DNA of 36,151 bases from Bacteriovorax sp. (lineage in GTDB: Bacteria > Bdellovibrionota > Bacteriovoracia > Bacteriovoracales > Bacteriovoracaceae), in NCBI GenBank assembly GCA_014376445.1, contig JACMRM010000210.1, forward strand, positions 1 to 36,151, in the 5' to 3' direction. Below are positions 1-6,295 of this stretch, piece by piece. The notes under the pieces are model-generated. The model was not told the origin of the DNA. It did no database searches and worked only from the letters and a program-made list of their open reading frames with translations. The position numbers and the translations under genes are program-made. Position 1 is the first letter of the stretch, and each line of letters begins with the position of its first letter.

Positions 1-22
1 ATTGTGAAAAAGCGACGAAACT

Positions 23-565
23 TTATTCGCAGCGAAAGCTTTCTATCATTTTATTCATAGTAGGTGCCCATTTTTCAATATGTTCCACTTGAATCAGGGT
101 TTTAATGTGGAAAGTCTCCTTTTTACAATTAATGTAATAAGACTTCTCCTCCAAATTAACATTGTTAAAAATATACAAATGTCCAAACTGGTGAATCTCT
201 ATTTTTTTGCCATCTGTAGTAAAAGTTTTTAAAGGAAGAAAGGTAATAGATTTACCATTGAATTGCTGAAGCCAGGCCAGTCTACTTAACTTGTAACTTT
301 CTTCGGCCTTGGTTTTATCATCTAAAACTAGTTTTTCATTTTTTAGATCTACTGGCACAAAAAGAAGAACTGGCCTCTGGTCTTCATATATCGGCCCTAA
401 TAACTTGAGTGGAATTCCTACATCTTTATTCACTGTCTGCCAGTCAGAAGGCACATCGAAAGAAACTTTCTTATTAAGAACAGTAAACTTAGTTAATCCT
501 GCCCAACCCGGGGTTACAGACATTGCTAAGACGGTAAGTGTAATCAAAGTTTTTATTTTATTCAT
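23..565 (-). CDS. Small exported protein of unknown function
   Basis: I do not recognise a family. From the second ATG (position 565) the protein is 180 residues and opens with a good Sec signal peptide: a short Lys-containing start, a hydrophobic core, and a probable cleavage after PGWA near residue 22. An ATG three codons upstream (574) is also possible; neither has a convincing ribosome-binding site. The mature part is mixed alpha/beta in character, with a motif around SFDVPSDWQ near the start that resembles many small secreted proteins of unknown function, and only two cysteines, both near the C-terminus. It is probably periplasmic. It is transcribed divergently from the large redox protein gene across about 100 bp, so the two may share control. 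Confidence 0.7.
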   Translation of the reverse strand: MNKIKTLITLTVLAMSVTPGWAGLTKFTVLNKKVSFDVPSDWQTVNKDVGIPLKLLGPIYEDQRPVLLFVPVDLKNEKLVLDDKTKAEESYKLSRLAWLQQFNGKSITFLPLKTFTTDGKKIEIHQFGHLYIFNNVNLEEKSYYINCKKETFHIKTLIQVEHIEKWAPTMNKMIESFRCE

Positions 566-636
566 AAAAGTCATATCGGAAAATTATTTTTGGGGCCTTA
601 GATGCCTTCTTCAAAACAAAACAGTCGGGAATAGGT

Positions 637-674
637 TCAAGCTTAATACATTCTGTAAAATGCCGATCAAGCTT
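637..674. repeat. 8-bp direct repeat TCAAGCTT before the 1502-residue gene
   Basis: The octamer TCAAGCTT occurs at 637-644 and again at 667-674, 30 bp apart start to start (about three helical turns). The second copy abuts the ATG of the large redox protein gene. The spacing would suit a protein binding on one DNA face, but AAGCTT is self-palindromic and common in AT-rich DNA, so chance is quite possible. No clear Shine-Dalgarno sequence precedes the ATG at 676. Confidence 0.3.
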
Positions 675-675
675 T

Positions 676-3600
676 ATGAAAAAAATAAAATATTTTATTC
701 TCATTGCTCAATTATTACTATCTTCGCTTAATGTTGCGTACACTGCACCAGCTGTTGAAGTCGGTGTGGAAGTAAAGACTGCATTAGTAGATTTAAAAAA
801 CTACTGTGAAGATGTTTCACAACATCCTATTAATTATGCAAAAAATTCTAAAGATAAATCAGTTCTTTCAGTTCCGGTGGAAACTGCACCAGGTGTAGTG
901 AAATACGATACCTTTATAAAGGTTGATCATCCAAACGGACCAAGTTACATATCATGCTTTCAAAATTTCAAAACTCCATTTAAGCCAATCTCATTGGCAA
1001 AAGCAATCGCACTTGAAGAAGAAAAACTTCGTACCTGCACTGATTGCAGAAGAGGGAGCTCTGAAGCTACGATCGACAAAACCAGCAAGAATGTAAAAAA
1101 GATTACAGAAAAAATGATGTGTGAGGAGTCTAAAAAGACTTCTCTTCCTCAATGTGCGAACGACTTAGCTTATTGTGGACTTGAAAATCTGCACCTGACT
1201 AAGGCCATTGATATTCCAAAATCTAGAGACCTTAAGTGTGGAACAATGCTCGACGGTCAAAAAGACCTCGGCCAATGTATGGCGATATTTATACGAGGTG
1301 CTTTTAACGAAATTACAGACACATTGAAGCTACTGGTTGTTGATGGTCCAAAATGGATTTACAACAAAACTCTTGGATCATGGTTTCAAGAACCAGCTGT
1401 AAAACAAATGGAAAACGTTGGTAGTATGGAAGCTATCGCTTCAAGTACTGCAACCGACAAACAAATTAAACAAGAAATTGCTGAACCAAAAAAAGCACTG
1501 ATGGAAAAGATCAGTACGTTTGCTCAAAATTTGATTCTTGAAAAAGGTGTGGCGGAATTTGGATGTTCTGAGTGGTCGACTGGTGTACCAGGAATTGGAA
1601 AATGTGTTTCTCCACCTGCAAGTTGGGAATGTTCAAGCTGTAAACAGAAGGCCATGACTCTTTGTGGAGTGGCTGGTTACGCTACAGGAATGGTTGTCGA
1701 AACGGCCGTACTCGCCGCTCCGATAGGAGTTATTGCTGGTTCTGGTCTTGCCGTAATAGGAGTTGTTTCAAAAACAGCAAAGGTTGCAAAAGTTACTAAG
1801 GCCCTGAAAGTTGGAGAAATTTTTAAAGGAAGTGAAATAGCTAGCGCTGCTAAAAATGTGACTAAAGTTGGTGTAGACGTATCTAAAGCGGCCATTAAAT
1901 TACTCGCGCCGATCGCCAGCACAGGTTATAAAATTGGTAAAGGAACTGTAGAAGTTTTAAAACTTATTCCTGGTGTTGAACTTACTGCAAAGGTTTTGAG
2001 CACCCCATTTAAATTATGGATGAAGGCAGATGATATTTTAATATCAAAAGTTTGGAGCTTAACTTATCACGGGTCGGCCGCTTATACGCAGACACTAATG
2101 AAAACAGGAGATATTGTACTTGCTGCAAAATCTGCACAAACCGCTTCGAAATTAAATCAAGCAGAGAAGGCCGGAGAAGCTCTTCTAAAAACTCAATCTG
2201 AACTAAAAGTTGCAGAAGAAAAGCTGGCGACAGCTACAGAGAAGAAAGAAGCCAAAGTAGCTAAAGAAAATCACGCAAAACTTCAACTTACATTAACGGC
2301 TCAACAAAAACGTTACACTGCTTTAAATAAAAGTATTACTCCGGCAGAAATTAATAGCGCAAAACTTTTAGAAAGTGAGCATACTGAGAAGTTAGTTTTA
2401 GATTATAATAAAGTTCAAGCAAGCATTCTTGAAAGGTCTCCAGCAAAAGTAGAAGAAGTAGTTGTAGCGGAACAAGCAGTAAAAGCTGAAACCTTAGCTG
2501 AAACGACTGAAGCTGGTTTAGTTGCAGGACCTACTCTAAAATTTACAACGAGAGAAGAAAGTGCAGATGCACTTGCAAAGATTATTGCTGTCGATGAAGA
2601 GATGCAAAAACTTATCTCTGATCCAATTATTGCACAATATATTTATTTAAATCACTTTGCTCCAGTCAAAGAGCAAAATGAATTAAAAATTGCCTTACAG
2701 GATATAGTAAACTCTTCAGAGCATAAAGAATTGGATCTTTTCGATCTGGTCAACAAGAAACTGGAAAGTAAAATAAAAGATCCTGCAATTCAGGCAAAAG
2801 TAAAAGCGGCTTTTGAAGGAAGTGATAAAGGATTAAGACCAACTAAATTGAACGCAAATTTATATGAAATTAAATCTAAAATGAATTTGATCGCAAAAAT
2901 GCCATGGACGATTTCAAGAATTAAAAAATTAACAGATGAAGGTTTCGCACTAGAAGTTATGGATGAAGGTCTATTTCACTTTTACGGTGCAACTCAGTTA
3001 GGTTTACGAGAATCACAAATGAGACCATGGGAGCTTATCCCTGGAGGTTTCAGTGCAATCAGACCAGGACAAATTGAAGACATGTCTCCAGAGTTTTGGG
3101 CGGGAATGGCGCGGTTTGCTTCTGAAACAGAGGCTCCAATTCACGGTTACTCAACAAACAGTGGTGATGCTCTCAGAGGTTTAATTCCTTCAATTTCCCG
3201 CTTTATGGGAAAAAATGAAGAAGAGTATGGTGCCTTTAATAAAGCTGTAGAAGAAACAATGGCGAAAGGTGGAAAAGAATCTGATGTAGGCCAGTTCTGT
3301 ACCAACGTCTGGTGTGGTGAAGAAAATCGTCACGAAAATGCTGTTGAACAATTCGCTAACCAGGTTTCAGGACAGAAAAAAGAAGGACCTAAAACTTACG
3401 AAGCAGATAAGCGTGGGGATTACATGGATCCCGAATATGGTCTGAAACATTTAGTTGGAAGAAATTCCAGCGAGTGGAATGCTAACTCAATTTACATTTA
3501 TATGAGATCTCACTCGAATGGGGCAGCTAACAAGTGGGTTGATCAGGTTCGCCAGGATGAGACGAAACATATGGCGATTTTCGCTTCAGCCTTTAAATAC

Positions 3601-5184
3601 TTTTACGGTGACCAGCCGGGAGTAAGAACTAAAGGGATGATCGATAAAATTATGGACCTGAAAAAACAAGCAGCAACAAGTAATAGTTCTGGTGATATTT
3701 TATCAGGCAACGCCCCCGTTCTCTTGGAGCTTGGAGTAACTCACTTATTCGTAGAAAATAAAGTTCGTCAGTTTATGAAAAGCGTTCCATTAAAGACAAT
3801 GGAAAAAATATTTGATTCACCGGTAAAAACGCTGAGAGATTTGGATACGCTTCCTTTAACAGCAGAAAAGAAAGTGGCCATTCTTGAAATGAACGAACGA
3901 GAACTTGCAAACCGTGCAAAGCTTTCGAGATGGACTCCGAAGGAAAGAGGTCTTTATCTTTCTCTGAAAAAAGTTGAAGAAGAAAAAGGTGAGCTGATTG
4001 GAAGTCTTATTGAAACTTTATTCGATGGTTTCAGAGGAGCCGAAATTCCTGAATCTGCAGCATCGAAAGCAATGATCGCACAGATTGAAAAACTTAAAAC
4101 TGGTCTTGATCCTAAGACAAATGCTCTTATTCAAATGTCTTTGAAAGAGACTATGCGTGATTATCAAATTATGAACAATAAGTTTGTTCGTAACTCAGAC
4201 AATTTAAAAGTTAAATTTAAGAATGCTAGAGAAGGATTCATTGTTGAGAAAAAAGGACCGGGGGAAGCAGCAGTAATAAAAACTGAAAAGCTGACTGACT
4301 CTACTATTTTATTGCGAGTGAAAAAACCTGCTGACATGATGGACTTAAAACCTGGTCAAGGTATCAGCGTTGCTATTAAAACTGCAGATGGAATTGAGAA
4401 GCGTGTGTTTTCTCTGGCAAGCAATCCAGATAAAGATTATGTTGAATTTGGTATTGGTCTTTCTGATACAGAATTTAAAAAATCATTACAAAAACTTAAG
4501 CCAGGTGAAACTGTTACTCTAACTAAAACTCCAGCAGGAATGGATTTCTTCACAGACAAACCAGCGATCATGATTGCCGGTGGTGTCGGTATCACTCCAT
4601 TCAGAAGTATGATGCAATATGCGAAGGATAATAAATTAAAAACTCCGATGCATCTTTACTACTCTAACCGTAGCCAAATCCCATTTGGAAAAGAATTTAG
4701 TGAAATGGCCGCAACGACACCTGAGCTTAACGTAACAAATATTTTAAGTAAGGCCGATGATTCATGGGCCGGAAAACGCGGAAGAATTGATGAACCATTC
4801 TTAACAGAAGAAATAAAAACTCTTCCGAAAGATTCGAAGTATTACGTAGTCGGACCCCCGGCAATGGTTATTGGTACAAAAGATAACCTGATCAAGTTAG
4901 GAGTGAAGCCGGAAGATATACAGATTGAATTTTTTGAAGCGCCTAAGCAACCTGAACGTGCTACAGCAGCCACCGACAAAGGAGCTGACGTTGCTCCTGC
5001 AACAGATAAAACAGTTTGCCACTGTTTCAGTGTACCTGAATCAAAAATCATTCAGGTCATCAAAGGTGGAGCGACAACACTTGACGATATCGCCAGCCAG
5101 ACAGGTGCGAGCCGTGGTTGTGGTAAATGTGCATGTAGCGTAAGTGATGTACTTACTTGTGAAATGAAAAAGATGGGCAAGTAA
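676..5184 (+). CDS. Multidomain membrane-tethered redox protein: Cys-rich exported domain + acyl-ACP-desaturase-like diiron domain + FNR module + BFD [2Fe-2S] domain
   Basis: The protein has 1502 residues. Residues 1-23 form a signal peptide (MKKIKYFILI start). Residues 24-330 hold 14 cysteines. Residues 343-364 are an uninterrupted hydrophobic stretch followed by a Lys-rich segment, a likely transmembrane helix with the C-terminal part inside. Residues 370-620 are Ala/Lys/Glu-rich helices, with probable coiled coil near 495-560. Residues 740-990 resemble acyl-ACP desaturases: EENRH (E882, E883, H886) and DETKH (D961, E962, H965) match the two EExxH/DExxH diiron motifs, a MDP motif lies between them, and E819 is a candidate for the first ligand. 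Residues about 1177-1420 are a ferredoxin-reductase-like module with RVFS (1243-1246, FAD), GGVGITP (1302-1308, NAD(P)H) and VVGPPAM (1391-1397). Residues 1446-1500 are BFD-like, with C1448, C1450, C1482 and C1485. Inferred role: NAD(P)H-driven desaturation or oxygenation with built-in electron transfer. The substrate is unknown. The reading frame is open throughout. Confidence 0.8.
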   Translation: MKKIKYFILIAQLLLSSLNVAYTAPAVEVGVEVKTALVDLKNYCEDVSQHPINYAKNSKDKSVLSVPVETAPGVVKYDTFIKVDHPNGPSYISCFQNFKTPFKPISLAKAIALEEEKLRTCTDCRRGSSEATIDKTSKNVKKITEKMMCEESKKTSLPQCANDLAYCGLENLHLTKAIDIPKSRDLKCGTMLDGQKDLGQCMAIFIRGAFNEITDTLKLLVVDGPKWIYNKTLGSWFQEPAVKQMENVGSMEAIASSTATDKQIKQEIAEPKKALMEKISTFAQNLILEKGVAEFGCSEWSTGVPGIGKCVSPPASWECSSCKQKAMTLCGVAGYATGMVVETAVLAAPIGVIAGSGLAVIGVVSKTAKVAKVTKALKVGEIFKGSEIASAAKNVTKVGVDVSKAAIKLLAPIASTGYKIGKGTVEVLKLIPGVELTAKVLSTPFKLWMKADDILISKVWSLTYHGSAAYTQTLMKTGDIVLAAKSAQTASKLNQAEKAGEALLKTQSELKVAEEKLATATEKKEAKVAKENHAKLQLTLTAQQKRYTALNKSITPAEINSAKLLESEHTEKLVLDYNKVQASILERSPAKVEEVVVAEQAVKAETLAETTEAGLVAGPTLKFTTREESADALAKIIAVDEEMQKLISDPIIAQYIYLNHFAPVKEQNELKIALQDIVNSSEHKELDLFDLVNKKLESKIKDPAIQAKVKAAFEGSDKGLRPTKLNANLYEIKSKMNLIAKMPWTISRIKKLTDEGFALEVMDEGLFHFYGATQLGLRESQMRPWELIPGGFSAIRPGQIEDMSPEFWAGMARFASETEAPIHGYSTNSGDALRGLIPSISRFMGKNEEEYGAFNKAVEETMAKGGKESDVGQFCTNVWCGEENRHENAVEQFANQVSGQKKEGPKTYEADKRGDYMDPEYGLKHLVGRNSSEWNANSIYIYMRSHSNGAANKWVDQVRQDETKHMAIFASAFKYFYGDQPGVRTKGMIDKIMDLKKQAATSNSSGDILSGNAPVLLELGVTHLFVENKVRQFMKSVPLKTMEKIFDSPVKTLRDLDTLPLTAEKKVAILEMNERELANRAKLSRWTPKERGLYLSLKKVEEEKGELIGSLIETLFDGFRGAEIPESAASKAMIAQIEKLKTGLDPKTNALIQMSLKETMRDYQIMNNKFVRNSDNLKVKFKNAREGFIVEKKGPGEAAVIKTEKLTDSTILLRVKKPADMMDLKPGQGISVAIKTADGIEKRVFSLASNPDKDYVEFGIGLSDTEFKKSLQKLKPGETVTLTKTPAGMDFFTDKPAIMIAGGVGITPFRSMMQYAKDNKLKTPMHLYYSNRSQIPFGKEFSEMAATTPELNVTNILSKADDSWAGKRGRIDEPFLTEEIKTLPKDSKYYVVGPPAMVIGTKDNLIKLGVKPEDIQIEFFEAPKQPERATAATDKGADVAPATDKTVCHCFSVPESKIIQVIKGGATTLDDIASQTGASRGCGKCACSVSDVLTCEMKKMGK

Positions 5185-5192
5185 ATTTTTTT
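5154..5192 (+). terminator. Weak possible terminator at the end of the large redox gene
   Basis: TACTTG (5154-5159) and CAAGTA (5178-5183) can pair, and a run of seven T follows at 5186-5192. The stem is only 6 bp, the loop is 18 nt, and the hairpin overlaps the last codons. The converging oxidoreductase gene ends at 5191, leaving only 6 bp between genes, so some termination signal is expected here. Low confidence. Confidence 0.25.
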
Positions 5193-6222
5193 AACACTTT
5201 AAAACAATCTTACCTGTCGTCTGTCCGGACTCAATTGCTTTATGGGCCTCTCCAACATTTTCGAAGGCGAAACTTGTTGTCTGTGGGCCTGTAATTTTCC
5301 CAGTTTCCAAAAGCTCAACCAAATGAATAATTGCAGCTCTAAAAATATCTTTTTTATCAAATAAAAAAGACAGATTGAATGTAACCAAACTTTTATTCTT
5401 GTTGGTCATATCCAGTGGGTTAAATCGTGGTGTCTTAAAATAAGTCCAGATCAGCTGAAGATAATTTAGCCTTCCTCCGCTTTTTGGAAGCATTGAATGA
5501 AATCCATACACCATTAGCTTTCCCGAAGGCGCCAGATGCTCGTAGCTATGTTTAAGCGTCGAAGCTCCATTGGCATCAAGGATCACATCATAACCTGCTG
5601 GAGAAATCTTTTCTACCTCTTTCCATAAGTCCTGTGTCGATTTATCTATAACATGATTAGCTCCAAGTTTTTTTGCAACTTCAACTTTATGAGACGAACC
5701 TACAATTCCTATCGACTCATAACCCATGTATCGGCAAAGTTGTAAAAGAGCGCTACCTACTCCGCCTGCGCAAGAATGAATAAGGATCTTTGCATTTTTT
5801 TGAATAACAATATTATGAAAGAGTGCATGATAGGCCGTAAGATAAACGGCAGGAAAAGCAGCTGCTTGTTCCAGCGTTAAATTTTTTGGCAGATGAAAAA
5901 CAAAATCTTCAGGAAGAGCGATGTGTGTGGTGTAAGCACCAAATCGAGTAACTCCAAAAACTTTATCGCCAGCTTTAAAACCAGTAACCATGCTTCCAAC
6001 TTTTTCTACAACACCTGAAAGCTCAAATCCTGGAGTGATAGGCCATCCAACGTATTCTTTTGCCGATGAATAAACTCCCCAGCGAATAAGAACATCAGCG
6101 TAATTAATTCCGATAAAGCTTACTTTAATTAATACTTCATTGTCCTGAGGCTCAGGTGTAGCACTTTCTTCAATTGCAAGTTGTTTATAATCACCTGGTT
6201 TATGAATAACGATTTTTTTCAT
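5191..6222 (-). CDS. Zinc-independent MDR-family oxidoreductase, VAT-1/quinone-oxidoreductase-like
   Basis: The protein has 343 residues, the normal length for medium-chain dehydrogenases/reductases. An N-terminal GroES-like fold (about 1-125) contains INYAD (40-44) and PGFELSG (64-70). The Rossmann fold has the nucleotide-binding motif AGGVGS (152-157). The catalytic and structural zinc ligands of alcohol dehydrogenases are absent, as in the quinone oxidoreductase branch. A distinctive segment about 238-290 (GFHSMLPKSGGRLN, then TPRFNPLDM and NKSLVTFNLSFLF) is typical of the VAT-1 homologue group. Expected reaction: NADPH-dependent reduction of a quinone or enone; substrate unknown. AAGG lies 5 nt before the ATG. 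It follows polA on the same strand after 73 bp, so it may be cotranscribed or have its own promoter; a TATAAT lies just upstream of the AAGG. Confidence 0.85.
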   Translation of the reverse strand: MKKIVIHKPGDYKQLAIEESATPEPQDNEVLIKVSFIGINYADVLIRWGVYSSAKEYVGWPITPGFELSGVVEKVGSMVTGFKAGDKVFGVTRFGAYTTHIALPEDFVFHLPKNLTLEQAAAFPAVYLTAYHALFHNIVIQKNAKILIHSCAGGVGSALLQLCRYMGYESIGIVGSSHKVEVAKKLGANHVIDKSTQDLWKEVEKISPAGYDVILDANGASTLKHSYEHLAPSGKLMVYGFHSMLPKSGGRLNYLQLIWTYFKTPRFNPLDMTNKNKSLVTFNLSFLFDKKDIFRAAIIHLVELLETGKITGPQTTSFAFENVGEAHKAIESGQTTGKIVLKC

Positions 6223-6295
6223 TTGGACCTTATTATATATTAATCAATCTTAGAAAAAATTATGTCAGAATAGCAAAATGGAAACAAGTAAAATG

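Noticed and set aside
309-731. 140-codon open frame on the plus strand opposite the small exported protein gene
   Set aside because: It overlaps both the exported protein gene and the start of the large redox gene, has no export signal or ribosome-binding site, and reads as an antisense shadow.
1677-1922. 81-codon minus-strand frame in the hydrophobic region of the fusion gene
   Set aside because: It arises because Ala/Val/Thr-rich coding leaves the reverse frame open; no start context or export logic.
676-5184. The fusion gene as an artefact joining several genes
   Set aside because: The frame is open for 1502 codons with smooth composition and no internal ribosome-binding site plus ATG at the domain borders that I can see. 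It cannot be excluded without read data, but nothing in the sequence suggests it.
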